Shown here one piece after another: positions 46,284 through 55,653 of a stretch of DNA of 64,000 bases (positions are counted from its first letter, which is position 1; each line of letters begins with the position of its first letter). Source of the DNA: Thermoanaerobacter ethanolicus JW 200 (lineage in GTDB: Bacteria > Bacillota > Thermoanaerobacteria > Thermoanaerobacterales > Thermoanaerobacteraceae); contig NZ_CP033580.1 of the NCBI RefSeq assembly GCF_003722315.1, positions 124,001 through 188,000 on the forward strand, read 5' to 3'. The notes under the pieces were generated by a model. That model was not told where the DNA came from. It did no database searches and saw only the letters and a program-made list of their open reading frames with translations. A program made the translations under genes and the position numbers.

Positions 46284-47087
46284 TCAGGCTTTGCCTTTTT
46301 CTTTCAAAATCTTATGTATACTATACCTAGTCACCCCAGCAATAGAAGCAATATCTTTAATTGAAAGTCCGGTTTTTTCTCTGTATTTTTTTATTAAGTC
46401 ATGCCATTCTTTACGTTTTTTAATTTCCAGATTTTCTATATCTTTAATCCCAAATTCCATCGCCATTTCTTTAAATAACTCTTTGGCTTCTTCCGTACTC
46501 ATTTTTTCTTCTTCAATGTCGATAAAAACTTCAGTGCCTTCTGTCTGCTCCATATATTTCTTAAACTGTTCTATAGCTTTCTTTTTATCATCAGAGAAAA
46601 TGCCTAAAATCAAGTCTAAATCTACAATTTGACACATTTTATCATTATCGTTAAGATAACAGCTATAACTGCTCCACTTATAATCAGAAACTTTTTTCAC
46701 TAGTCCCGCTTTTACCGGATTTTGATGAATGTATCTTACTAATGCTATAACGTAACTCTCATCTTCAACTGGCTCACTTCTAAACCTATCCTGAAATAAA
46801 TGCCCTGTCCTATCGTATTTTTTATTAAAATAAGAAGCATAAGTTCCTGCAATCCTCTTAATAGAACCTGATAAATCTTCATTGCCTTCCTTGATCATCA
46901 AATGAACATGGTTACTCATTAGACAAAAAGCAGTTAAATAAAACTTCCCGTCTAGCTTTTTCTCTGCCAATATTTCTATAAAGCGCTTTTTATCATCATC
47001 ATTGTTAAATATATTTTTCTTTTCATTTCCCCGCAACATCACATGATAATATCCACTCTTGCTTTTAACTCTTGACTTTCTAGGCAT
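46284..47087 (-). CDS. REP-associated tyrosine transposase (RAYT), Y1 family
   Basis: A 267-residue Y1-type single-strand nuclease related to IS200/IS605 TnpA. The metal-binding HUH motif is HVH (residues 60-62, SNHVHLMIKEG) and the nucleophile Tyr119 is in RYIHQNPVKAGL. A C-terminal extension of about 80 residues ends in a helix-turn-helix (SIKDIASIAGVTRYSIHKIL). There are no IS-type ends; instead REP-like palindromes of a family scattered through the window lie on each side in inverted orientation, as expected for a RAYT that mobilises such repeats. Confidence 0.88.
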   Translation of the reverse strand: MPRKSRVKSKSGYYHVMLRGNEKKNIFNNDDDKKRFIEILAEKKLDGKFYLTAFCLMSNHVHLMIKEGNEDLSGSIKRIAGTYASYFNKKYDRTGHLFQDRFRSEPVEDESYVIALVRYIHQNPVKAGLVKKVSDYKWSSYSCYLNDNDKMCQIVDLDLILGIFSDDKKKAIEQFKKYMEQTEGTEVFIDIEEEKMSTEEAKELFKEMAMEFGIKDIENLEIKKRKEWHDLIKKYREKTGLSIKDIASIAGVTRYSIHKILKEKGKA

Positions 47088-47113
47088 TTACATCCACTCC
47101 AAAAATAATAATT

Positions 47114-47142
47114 CAGACAAAAGGAACCGTCTCCCTTGTCTG
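47114..47142. repeat. REP-like repeat flanking the RAYT gene, 5' side
   Basis: A 29-bp copy with ends CAGACAAAA and CCTTGTCTG and core GGAACCGTCTCC, 26 bases upstream of the RAYT start codon; inverted relative to the copy at 46227. Confidence 0.88.
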
Positions 47143-47157
47143 ATTATAACATATAAA

Positions 47158-48297
47158 TTAGATAAAATCTCCCATTTTTTCAGAAGTTTTAATTTTATAT
47201 ATTCCTAACAGGATAAAGGTTAATGCAAAAGCCAACAGTATGATTATATTCATATAAACATCGCTTAAACTACCACCCATTTGAATTTTTTCTATAGCGT
47301 CTATTGCCCATTTCTGTGGTATAAAATCAGAAAGCTTTTGAAATGATTTTGGCATTAAATATAATGGCCAGAAAGCTCCCCCTAACATACAAGTAGGTGT
47401 AATAATTAAAGTAGACAAGGTATTAGAATAACTTGTAGAGGGTGAAAAAGCAACTATCATTGAACTTAAACCAATAGAGGTTATTCCAAAAGAAACCAGT
47501 ACTAAAAAAACATCAAATGTCGCTTTTGTGAAGCCTAAGTTTAATATAAAGGTAATCAACGCAAGTATAAAAGCTATTTGAAAAACTGTCAAAATTAAAT
47601 TTACAAAGAAATTGCTCGCTAAATAAGTTCTTGGCTTTAAAGGAGAAGCAAAAATTCTGTAAAAAGTTTTATCTCTCTTCTCCACAAGTATAAAATTAGA
47701 AATATTAAAAGTGCTAAACATCAAAAACATTATAAAAAATCCTAAACTTCTTGTTGTTGCCACTGCCGTCTTCCCTATATCTTCAACAATATATGTTTTC
47801 AAGCTAAAAGGACTGTTCTTATAAAGGTCGTACATCTTATAAAAATTTTCTTTATTTCCTTCAGATGCCTTACTTAAATTGTAAAGAACATTTATCTTGC
47901 GGTCAAGATAACTTTTCAAAAATAAGGTGGTTTCTTCCCCTTTTATTGATACAATCTCTACATCCTTTGGATTTCCCTTCAAAATTTCTTCTTCAAATCT
48001 TTGAGGAATCACTATAGCGCTGTCAACTTCTCCTTTCGATACTTTATCATTTATCTCATTTTCTTTCAGAAAAACAACCTTGAATTTATCCGTTTTTTCC
48101 AATGAATTAATTAAATCTGTTGAAATCTGACTTTTATCCCTATTTACAACACCTATTCTAAGTTGCCCGCTGCCACCATAGGTAAAAAGCAAAAAGAAAA
48201 GTGGAATTATAATACCAGAAATCAATAAAATAATATTCCCTTTCCTTCTAAAAAACAACTTTACTGTATTCTTCATAACCAAAAATAGCTCTCTCAC
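47158..48297 (-). CDS. ABC-2 type exporter permease
   Basis: A 379-residue permease: one N-terminal helix (IILLISGIIIPLFFLLFTYG), a large extracytoplasmic domain of about 140 residues (LRIGVVNRDKSQISTDLINS...), then five helices, the YhfB/NatB-like architecture. The start is GTG at 48297, directly after the upstream stop, with AAGGGAGG eight bases before it. With the 371-residue permease and the ATPase it forms one three-gene exporter. Substrate unknown. Confidence 0.85.
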   Translation of the reverse strand: MRELFLVMKNTVKLFFRRKGNIILLISGIIIPLFFLLFTYGGSGQLRIGVVNRDKSQISTDLINSLEKTDKFKVVFLKENEINDKVSKGEVDSAIVIPQRFEEEILKGNPKDVEIVSIKGEETTLFLKSYLDRKINVLYNLSKASEGNKENFYKMYDLYKNSPFSLKTYIVEDIGKTAVATTRSLGFFIMFLMFSTFNISNFILVEKRDKTFYRIFASPLKPRTYLASNFFVNLILTVFQIAFILALITFILNLGFTKATFDVFLVLVSFGITSIGLSSMIVAFSPSTSYSNTLSTLIITPTCMLGGAFWPLYLMPKSFQKLSDFIPQKWAIDAIEKIQMGGSLSDVYMNIIILLAFALTFILLGIYKIKTSEKMGDFI

Positions 48298-49413
48298 TTA
48301 AAAAGCCTCCCTTCTGAATAAATAAGCTGACAACACTATGAAAAAAGCTGCAGGAATTAAATTTACCATGAGGGCTGTAGGTACATATTGATAATTGCCT
48401 CCCAATATCACATTAAATATGGCTGTATTTGTCCATGTAATTGGAGAAAAATTTGAAAGTTTCTCAATAAATTGACTTCCCATTTCTTTTACAGGAATAT
48501 AAGAACCACCTAAGAAGGCTATAAAAGGAATTATACCGTTTAGTAAACCTTGTGCCATTGCTCCATTTTTTATAATAAACCCCAAACTCACTCCCAAGCC
48601 CACCACAAAAATTATCTCACTAATTATAATCACAAAAACTGTTACAATATCCTTTCCCCAATTAGTTCCGAAGATGTATTTGCTAAAAAGAACAATAATC
48701 AAGGCCTGTATAAAAACAGAAAAAGTTACCCCTAACACCTTCCCCATCAATATTTCATATTTCTTAACAGGAGAAGCTAATATTCTGCGCCCTGTCTTTT
48801 TTGTCCTTTCCATATCTATTGAAAATACACCACTCATAGCACCGTATAAAATTATTAAAGTAAGCATCGTAACAGAATAATAATCGAATGATGTTTGTTT
48901 AACTTTTCTGTCAATAGAGGTTATTTTTATAAATTCTCTATTTAAATTTATATCGCCGCTATTTTTAAGAAAGGCAGGATTTTGTGAAGCTATAGCTGTC
49001 ATTCCTTTAAAAGTATCAGCAAAAGAGTCAATCATACTTGCTGCAATCTCCGTTTTTATATCTCCATGTGCATTCTTATAAAAAGTTATATCTTTACCTT
49101 TTAAAAAAACATAACCATCATATTTGCGTTTTTCTATTTCACTTATTCCTTTGCTGACATCTTTTATTTCTACAAATTTTACTCCCATTTTATCAGTTTC
49201 TTTAATGAAAATATCAAAACCCTGTGAAAGTATCGTATCTCCTTCATCTGTATATATGACTTTTATATCCCCTAATTTTATATCTGATGTTGACGAAAAC
49301 GCAAAACCTAAAATTCCAATAAGAACTATTGGCAATAGTATCATAATAGCCATTACCTTCTTGTCATAAAGAATTTCCTTTATTTCTTTAAGCATTATTG
49401 TAAGGATTCTCAT
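48298..49413 (-). CDS. ABC-2 type exporter permease
   Basis: A 371-residue paralogue of the next gene with the same architecture: helix 1 (VMAIMILLPIVLIGILGFAF), an extracytoplasmic domain (IKVIYTDEGDTILSQGFDIF...) and five C-terminal helices. Starts 10 bases after the ATPase stop. Two different permeases with one ATPase suggest a heterodimeric membrane part. Confidence 0.85.
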   Translation of the reverse strand: MRILTIMLKEIKEILYDKKVMAIMILLPIVLIGILGFAFSSTSDIKLGDIKVIYTDEGDTILSQGFDIFIKETDKMGVKFVEIKDVSKGISEIEKRKYDGYVFLKGKDITFYKNAHGDIKTEIAASMIDSFADTFKGMTAIASQNPAFLKNSGDINLNREFIKITSIDRKVKQTSFDYYSVTMLTLIILYGAMSGVFSIDMERTKKTGRRILASPVKKYEILMGKVLGVTFSVFIQALIIVLFSKYIFGTNWGKDIVTVFVIIISEIIFVVGLGVSLGFIIKNGAMAQGLLNGIIPFIAFLGGSYIPVKEMGSQFIEKLSNFSPITWTNTAIFNVILGGNYQYVPTALMVNLIPAAFFIVLSAYLFRREAF

Positions 49414-49423
49414 ATTTTCACCT

Positions 49424-50359
49424 CTAATCTCTCAATTTTCTTCCTGTCAGGGTAAGAAAAACTGTCTCCAAATCGGGAATTTCGTTTCTTAGGTTACGTA
49501 TTGGTATGTTTTTTGAAATAAAATAGTGGATTATATCATCAAAATTGCTCACATCTTTTAAGCTTGTTATCTTTATCGTGCTATCTCTTATCTCAACAGC
49601 TTTTACACCCTTTATTCCTTTCAATTCCTCCTCTTTTATTCCATCAATTGAGCCAATTTCAATATAAACTGTATTCACATCTGTAACCATTGAAGTGAGT
49701 TCTTCCTTTGTTCCTTCAGCTATAACCTTGCCATGGTCCATTATAGAAATCCGCGTGCAGATAGCCTCTACTTCCTCCATATAGTGACTTGTGTAAATAA
49801 TTGTACTACCCATTTCATTTAACTTTTTAACAGATTCCAAAATGTGATTCCTCGATTGAGGGTCTATACCTACTGTAGGTTCATCCATTATTATCAATTT
49901 AGGTCTATGGGCAATGGCACAGGCAATATTTAGCCTTCTTTTCATACCACCTGAAAATTTATTTGGTACTTCTTTCGCTTTATCTGAAAGACCTACAAAC
50001 TCTAATGCCATCTCTACACTTTCTTTTAGCTCTTTTCCCCTAAGTCCATAAAGACTTGCAAAAAATTGGACATTTTCATAGGCTGTTAAATCTCCGTAGA
50101 TAGCCACATCCTGAGGCACAATACCTATACTCTTCTTTATGAATTCCGGTTCTTTGCGTATATTTTTATCAAAAACATACACCTCTCCTCTATCAAAATT
50201 GAGCAAGCCGCAGATTATGCTTATAGCTGTCGTCTTCCCTGCTCCATTAGGACCCAATAGGCCGTAAATTTCTCCTTCTTCTATTTCTAAATTCATATTG
50301 TCTAAAGCTATAACATCACCAAACCTTTTTATTACATCCTTCATTCTAACTATCTTCAT
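49424..50359 (-). CDS. ABC transporter ATP-binding protein
   Basis: A 311-residue ATPase of the DrrA/NatA type: Walker A GPNGAGKTT, signature FSGGMKRRLNIA, Walker B LIIMDEPTVGID, switch His in YTSHYMEEVE, and a C-terminal domain of about 80 residues. First gene of the three-gene exporter operon; GGAGAGGG upstream of the ATG. It closely matches exporters for antibiotics or lipids, but nothing here defines the cargo. Confidence 0.9.
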   Translation of the reverse strand: MKIVRMKDVIKRFGDVIALDNMNLEIEEGEIYGLLGPNGAGKTTAISIICGLLNFDRGEVYVFDKNIRKEPEFIKKSIGIVPQDVAIYGDLTAYENVQFFASLYGLRGKELKESVEMALEFVGLSDKAKEVPNKFSGGMKRRLNIACAIAHRPKLIIMDEPTVGIDPQSRNHILESVKKLNEMGSTIIYTSHYMEEVEAICTRISIMDHGKVIAEGTKEELTSMVTDVNTVYIEIGSIDGIKEEELKGIKGVKAVEIRDSTIKITSLKDVSNFDDIIHYFISKNIPIRNLRNEIPDLETVFLTLTGRKLRD

Positions 50360-50389
50360 GAAACACCCTCTCCTTACAAAATAAATTTT

Positions 50390-50418
50390 CAGACGAAAGG
50401 AACCGTCCCCTTTGTTTG
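50390..50418. repeat. REP-like palindromic repeat, single copy
   Basis: A 29-bp copy with ends CAGACGAAAG and CTTTGTTTG and core GGAACCGTCCCC, between the ABC exporter operon and the lipoprotein gene. Confidence 0.85.
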
Positions 50419-50504
50419 AAATTGATTTGGTTTTCTAGGAATATAATAAAGGAAATGGTGAAAGTTTTGTAGTATACAAAGTCACCATTTACTCATGACT
50501 AAAG

Positions 50505-51962
50505 TCACATTGTATTTAAATTTTTCATCATGTATTCCATTATTCTTACAGCCTCATTTATAGTTTTTACATCATCCTTTAATGGTCCAAGCCATATGCA
50601 GTAAGCTAAATCATTGTCTGCAATTGGAATAATTCCAAAAATCTCAATATATGTTGTAGGGTCATTGGAAGCAGCAGGAGGGCTTCTCCTCAAAACGGCA
50701 ATTTTTCCTTCTCCGATAGGCGTTTTTATATTTTCTTCTTTTAAAAGTTCGCTGTGATTTGGAAGAAAACCTCCAAAATATTGGTCTTTGTAATAACTTA
50801 TAACATATATACCACCGTTAATTTCATCCTTTGAATTTAAGATATAAATTTCATTTCCGCCTGTAAATTTCTCCTTCCACCCATTTGGCAGAGCAATCTT
50901 GAGTTTTTTTAAATACCCAATCTCATTATTGCGGCAAAGTACCGTTTCCATATAGGGCATATCTTGAAAGCTATTTAAATCATAAAAGAGTACTTTCTCA
51001 GCTCGACTAACGCCAGCCAGTTTGCTTTCAGAAACAAATTTCACTGAATTCCATTCCAAATTATCGCTTTCCTTTAATTCCCTCACATTTCCATTTAAAT
51101 TAACATCTACTATAGGTGCACCTATAAAATTACCTTTATTGTCATATTTATAAATCTTGAATATAACATATTCACCATCCGGAAATGCCATACTGTCAAG
51201 CGAATAAAATCTGTATTTTAAAATGTTTTTGTACGTTTTTATTATTTTGAAGTTATTTCCATCCAAAACATCTAAGCAGTTTTTCTCATCGTTTAGCACA
51301 AATATAGTTCTACTTTTATCTAAACTCCCATACGTTACATTTTCGTTAAAACTGTAAACCGGCTTTACGACCTTGTTTTCAAAATTTAGATAGTTTATTT
51401 TGTTATCACAGATAAACAGCACCCCTTTATTGTCAAAATATGGCTTAATTTTGCCACAAGAATTTATTTCGCCTTCTAAAGGATATTTTTCGAATGTCCC
51501 TTTATTTACTTCATAAGAAAATATATACCCACTTTTAGCATTTAAAGAATCCGGTGAAATACCATAGATATACTCCCCATCATCACTCCACACTGGATAT
51601 ATTCCATCTCTTACAGGAAGAGTAAGTCTTTCTGGAGCGCTGCCATCAATGTTTATCACATAGTATTCAAATGAAGCAGCATCGTAATGGATTCCCACAA
51701 TAATTCTGTCTTGTCTTGGTGATAATTTATAATATCCAATGCGTTTATTTTTTAAAAATTCACTTGCTATTTTGTTAGAATTGTTGTCGTACAAAAGGCC
51801 GGTATAAAGGGTATTATCAAAATCTTCGCTTGAATTAGGAAGTGAAAATACCAACCTTATAGGTGGTTCTTCCCTGGTTGTAGACGATTCTTTAAGCTTT
51901 ACTACATCACAGGAAGTTAAAAAGAACATCACCACAGCAAGAAGTAAAAATAATTTTCTCAT
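50505..51962 (-). CDS. Lipoprotein with TolB/beta-propeller-like repeats
   Basis: A 485-residue protein with a lipoprotein signal (LFLLLAVVMFFLTSC, Cys near residue 18), then repeats such as LSPRQDRIIVGIHYD, DGIYPVWSDDGEYIYGISPD and SMAFPDGEYVIFKIY that resemble TolB/WD-type beta-propeller blades. It should be anchored on the outer face of the membrane. Function unknown. GGAGGGG lies farther upstream than usual. The tandem insertion sequences lie 51 bases upstream of its start, within its likely promoter region. Confidence 0.75.
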   Translation of the reverse strand: MRKLFLLLAVVMFFLTSCDVVKLKESSTTREEPPIRLVFSLPNSSEDFDNTLYTGLLYDNNSNKIASEFLKNKRIGYYKLSPRQDRIIVGIHYDAASFEYYVINIDGSAPERLTLPVRDGIYPVWSDDGEYIYGISPDSLNAKSGYIFSYEVNKGTFEKYPLEGEINSCGKIKPYFDNKGVLFICDNKINYLNFENKVVKPVYSFNENVTYGSLDKSRTIFVLNDEKNCLDVLDGNNFKIIKTYKNILKYRFYSLDSMAFPDGEYVIFKIYKYDNKGNFIGAPIVDVNLNGNVRELKESDNLEWNSVKFVSESKLAGVSRAEKVLFYDLNSFQDMPYMETVLCRNNEIGYLKKLKIALPNGWKEKFTGGNEIYILNSKDEINGGIYVISYYKDQYFGGFLPNHSELLKEENIKTPIGEGKIAVLRRSPPAASNDPTTYIEIFGIIPIADNDLAYCIWLGPLKDDVKTINEAVRIMEYMMKNLNTM

Positions 51963-52013
51963 TTGCTATCCCTCTAATCTTATAATTTTCCCCTCCTTTT
52001 TAAACCGATTATT

Positions 52014-53758
52014 AGGTCTTTGCAGAATCCCAAAATCCTTATGGATTAAAGGATTCTGCTGTATATTTTCAAAGGAATTCCTCCACTTTCGTCGAATTTA
52101 TATAGAGAACCAAATCCCAAAAAGAAATGGAGGAAATCCTATGAAAATCAAAGCTAAACAACTTTCTCTCTCAGATATTTACGATGATGTTCAATCCTTC
52201 TTTGAAGAAGATAAGCCCAAATTTATCAAACTCTTTGAATCTTTTGTTGATTTATCTGAACTTATTCCATCTTCTTTTTATGCCCACTATTATTCCCACT
52301 TTGGACGTCATAGAGATTTTTCTCTTGAGTCTATGCTCACTGCTTTGATTATCCAAAAAATTCTCTCTATCCCTACTGTTCAACTCCTTGTCCATGTTCT
52401 TAAGCTCTCTAAAGAATTAAGAGAGCTTTGTGGCTTTAAAAGAGTCCCTCATCCTTCTCAATTCTCTAGATTTAAATCCATTTTCCTCAAAGATTTGGAG
52501 AATTTCTTCAATAATCTTGTTAATTTAACTGAGCCTATTTGTCAGGCTATTAATCCTTCACTTTCTAATATCCTCATCGCTGATACTACTGGCTTTCAAC
52601 CTTATGTCAGAGAAAATAATCCTAAGTTCTTTGATTCCCTTTATAGAAATATTAAAAAGTTCTCTAAATCTAATCCTGATTTTGATGCCCACTCTTATGC
52701 TTGTTCTAAAATGCCTAAGTTCGCTCACTCTAATCCTGATGCTAAATTCTCTTATATTAATGGCCATTATTGTTACTCTATCAAAGCTACCATCCTCACT
52801 AATGGCTTAGGCATTATTCAGCATATTAGTTTCTATGACGATGATTCTTTAAATGTCAATACTGCTAAATCTGCTGCCGAGTCTAAAGATTTGTACGATT
52901 CTAAAACTTTAATCCCTTCTCTTAAGGAATTCTTTAATTTACATCCTAATTTCTCTTATAGATACTTCTTAGGTGACGCTGGGTTTGATTCTTTTGATAA
53001 TTACAAATACTTGTTCTCAGAGCATGGCATAATCCCTATTATCCCTATTAACCCTCGAAATTCTAAAAACTTACCTCAGCCTACTTTTAACTCTGATGGT
53101 ATCCCTACCTGCCCCCGTGACCCTTCTCTTAAAATGTCCTATGATGGCATCGTCCGGGAAAAAGGTAGAACTACCAGAATTAAATGGCTTTGCCCTATGT
53201 CCAAAAAAGTTAGACTAAACGGTAAAACTACTTATATCCTTCAATGTGATAACCCCTGTACCTCTTCTAAATGCGGCAGAATATTCTATACTACCCTTGA
53301 TATTGATTTTAGAAAAAACACTGTTGTCCCTCGTAACTCTAAAAAGTGGTCCAAACTTTATGAAAAACGCCCTATTATTGAAAAATCTATTTCTCTTTTA
53401 AAAAGTTCTATCGCTGTTGATAGCTTTAAACTCATAAATACCAGGTCAATCAAAGCTGATGTTTTTCTTGGGGCTATCACTCAACATATTGGTTTAATTA
53501 TTACTGCAAAACTTGGTACTTTTGAACATCCTTTATCTTTGAAAAAACTTTTGGCTTGATGACTTGTTCTTATGTTTTGATTCGTTTGTCACCTTTTTAC
53601 ATTAAAAAGGTGTGTTAAGTATTGTCTTTTTTGAATTTGTATCTTTCTTCCATTTCTCTTTTTCCGTCTTGAGCATGACTTTAAAATGTAATTTCTTTAT
53701 TTTGTTCCTGATAATGTAACTTTTTTACTTTAATATTTATCTCATTTTGCAATCACCT
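52014..53758 (+). mobile_element. Insertion sequence, copy 1 of a tandem pair
   Basis: 1745 bp bounded by imperfect terminal inverted repeats: AGGTCTTTGCAGAAT at the left and ATTTTGCAATCACCT at the right (11 of 15 positions match). The flanking sequence AAACCGATTAT occurs on both sides and again after copy 2, consistent with a target duplication of about 11 bp. Near the left end GCAGAATCC (52022-52030)/GGATTCTGC (52051-52059) forms a hairpin that could block incoming transcription. Confidence 0.85.
52141..53559 (+). CDS. DDE transposase, copy 1
   Basis: A 472-residue transposase of the IS4/IS5-like DDE group, not assigned further. The probable catalytic triad is Asp148 (IADTTGF), Asp279 (LGDAGFD) and Glu414 (RPIIEKSI); a cysteine cluster (CDNPCTSSKCG) precedes the last. 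Ribosome site GGAGG upstream of the ATG. The coding strand is unusually rich in C and T compared with the purine-rich host genes, a sign of foreign codon use. Confidence 0.9.
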   Translation: MKIKAKQLSLSDIYDDVQSFFEEDKPKFIKLFESFVDLSELIPSSFYAHYYSHFGRHRDFSLESMLTALIIQKILSIPTVQLLVHVLKLSKELRELCGFKRVPHPSQFSRFKSIFLKDLENFFNNLVNLTEPICQAINPSLSNILIADTTGFQPYVRENNPKFFDSLYRNIKKFSKSNPDFDAHSYACSKMPKFAHSNPDAKFSYINGHYCYSIKATILTNGLGIIQHISFYDDDSLNVNTAKSAAESKDLYDSKTLIPSLKEFFNLHPNFSYRYFLGDAGFDSFDNYKYLFSEHGIIPIIPINPRNSKNLPQPTFNSDGIPTCPRDPSLKMSYDGIVREKGRTTRIKWLCPMSKKVRLNGKTTYILQCDNPCTSSKCGRIFYTTLDIDFRKNTVVPRNSKKWSKLYEKRPIIEKSISLLKSSIAVDSFKLINTRSIKADVFLGAITQHIGLIITAKLGTFEHPLSLKKLLA

Positions 53759-53773
53759 AAAACCGATTATATT

Positions 53774-55518
53774 AGGTCTTTGCAGAATCCCAAAATCCTT
53801 ATGGATTAAGGGATTCTGCTATATATTTTCAAAGGAATTCCTCCACTTTCGTCGAATTTATATAGAGAACCAAATCCCAAAAAGAAATGGAGGAAATCCT
53901 ATGAAAATCAAAGCTAAACAACTTTCTCTCTCCGATATTTACGATGATGTTCAATCCTTCTTTGAAGAAGATAAACCCAAGTTTATTAAACTCTTTGATT
54001 CCTTTATTGATTTATCTGAACTTATTCCACCTTCTTTTTACGCCCATTATTATTCTCACTTCGGGCGTCATAGGGATTTTTCTCTTGAATCTATGCTCAC
54101 TTCTTTGATTATCCAAAAAATTCTCTCTATCCCTACTGTTCAACTCCTTGTCCATGTTCTTAAGCTCTCTAAAGAATTAAGAGAGCTTTGTGGCTTTAAA
54201 AGAGTCCCTCATCCTTCTCAATTCTCTAGATTTAAATCCATTTTCCTCAAAGATTTGGAGAATTTCTTCAATAATCTTGTTAATTTAACTGAGCCTATTT
54301 GTCAGGCTATTAATCCTTCACTTTCTAATATCCTCATCGCTGATACTACTGGCTTTCAACCTTATGTCAGAGAAAATAATCCTAAGTTCTTTGATTCCCT
54401 TTATAGAAATATTAAAAAGTTCTCTAAATCTAATCCTGATTTTGATGCCCACTCTTATGCTTGTTCTAAAATGCCTAAGTTCGCTCACTCTAATCCTGAT
54501 GCTAAATTCTCTTATATTAATGGCCATTATTGTTACTCTATCAAAGCTACCATCCTCACTAATGGCTTAGGCATTATTCAGCATATTAGTTTCTATGACG
54601 ATGATTCTTTAAATGTCAATACTGCTAAATCTGCTGCCGAGTCTAAAGATTTGTACGATTCTAAAACTTTAATCCCTTCTCTTAAGGAATTCTTTAATTT
54701 ACATCCTAATTTCTCTTATAGATACTTCTTAGGTGACGCTGGGTTTGATTCTTTTGATAATTACAAATACTTGTTCTCAGAGCATGGCATAATCCCTATT
54801 ATCCCTATTAACCCTCGAAATTCTAAAAACTTACCTCAGCCTACTTTTAACTCTGATGGTATCCCTACCTGCCCCCGTGACCCTTCTCTTAAAATGTCCT
54901 ATGATGGCATCGTCCGGGAAAAAGGTAGAACTACCAGAATTAAATGGCTTTGCCCTATGTCCAAAAAAGTTAGACTAAACGGTAAAACTACTTATATCCT
55001 TCAATGTGATAACCCCTGTACCTCTTCTAAATGCGGCAGAATATTCTATACTACCCTTGATATTGATTTTAGAAAAAACACTGTTGTCCCTCGTAACTCT
55101 AAAAAGTGGTCCAAACTTTATGAAAAACGCCCTATTATTGAAAAATCTATTTCTCTTTTAAAAAGTTCTATCGCTGTTGATAGCTTTAAACTCATAAATA
55201 CCAGGTCAATCAAAGCTGATGTTTTTCTTGGGGCTATCACTCAACATATTGGTTTAATTATTACTGCAAAACTTGGTACTTTTGAACATCCTTTATCTTT
55301 GAAAAAACTTTTGGCTTGATAACTTGTTCTTATGGTTTGATTCGTTTGTCACCTTTTTACATTAAAAAGGTGTGTTAGGTATTGTCTTTTTTGAATTTGT
55401 ATCTTTCTTCCATTTCTCTTTTCCCCTCTTGAGCGTGCCTTTAAAATGTAATTTCTTTATTTTGTTCCTTGTAATGTAACTTTTTTACTCTAATATTTAT
55501 CTCATTTTGCAATCACCT
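53774..55518 (+). mobile_element. Insertion sequence, copy 2 of a tandem pair
   Basis: 1745 bp with the same ends as copy 1, in direct orientation and separated from it by 15 bases containing AAACCGATTAT. From about 53999 to 54118 it differs from copy 1 at more than ten positions, whereas the following 1.2 kb looks identical. Confidence 0.85.
53901..55319 (+). CDS. DDE transposase, copy 2
   Basis: A 472-residue transposase identical to copy 1 except near the N-terminus (LFDSFIDLSELIPPSF against LFESFVDLSELIPSSF, and Ser for Ala at residue 68). Both copies are intact with all three acidic residues, so both could be active. Same ribosome site and same pyrimidine-rich coding strand. Confidence 0.9.
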   Translation: MKIKAKQLSLSDIYDDVQSFFEEDKPKFIKLFDSFIDLSELIPPSFYAHYYSHFGRHRDFSLESMLTSLIIQKILSIPTVQLLVHVLKLSKELRELCGFKRVPHPSQFSRFKSIFLKDLENFFNNLVNLTEPICQAINPSLSNILIADTTGFQPYVRENNPKFFDSLYRNIKKFSKSNPDFDAHSYACSKMPKFAHSNPDAKFSYINGHYCYSIKATILTNGLGIIQHISFYDDDSLNVNTAKSAAESKDLYDSKTLIPSLKEFFNLHPNFSYRYFLGDAGFDSFDNYKYLFSEHGIIPIIPINPRNSKNLPQPTFNSDGIPTCPRDPSLKMSYDGIVREKGRTTRIKWLCPMSKKVRLNGKTTYILQCDNPCTSSKCGRIFYTTLDIDFRKNTVVPRNSKKWSKLYEKRPIIEKSISLLKSSIAVDSFKLINTRSIKADVFLGAITQHIGLIITAKLGTFEHPLSLKKLLA

Positions 55519-55575
55519 AAAACCGATTATATCATAATAAAACAAAAATCTCCACATCATCTATTTTTAAAAATT

Positions 55576-55647
55576 CAGACAAAGGGGACGGTTCCTCTTG
55601 TCTGTTTATTTCGATTTTCAGACGAAAGGAACCGTCCCCGGTGTTTG
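55576..55647. repeat. REP-like repeat, inverted pair
   Basis: Two 29-bp copies, 55576-55604 (core GGGACGGTTCC) and 55619-55647 (core GGAACCGTCCCC), inverted and 14 bases apart; together a hairpin of the kind called REPIN in other bacteria. Confidence 0.88.
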
Positions 55648-55653
55648 AAAAAA

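Noticed and set aside
52558-52767. Frames antisense or out of frame inside the transposases (also 54318-54527)
   Set aside because: Present in both IS copies only because the copies are identical; no ribosome site.
10275-55647. CRISPR array as explanation of the repeats
   Set aside because: Copies are thousands of bases apart, mostly single or inverted pairs, with no regular spacers and no cas genes.
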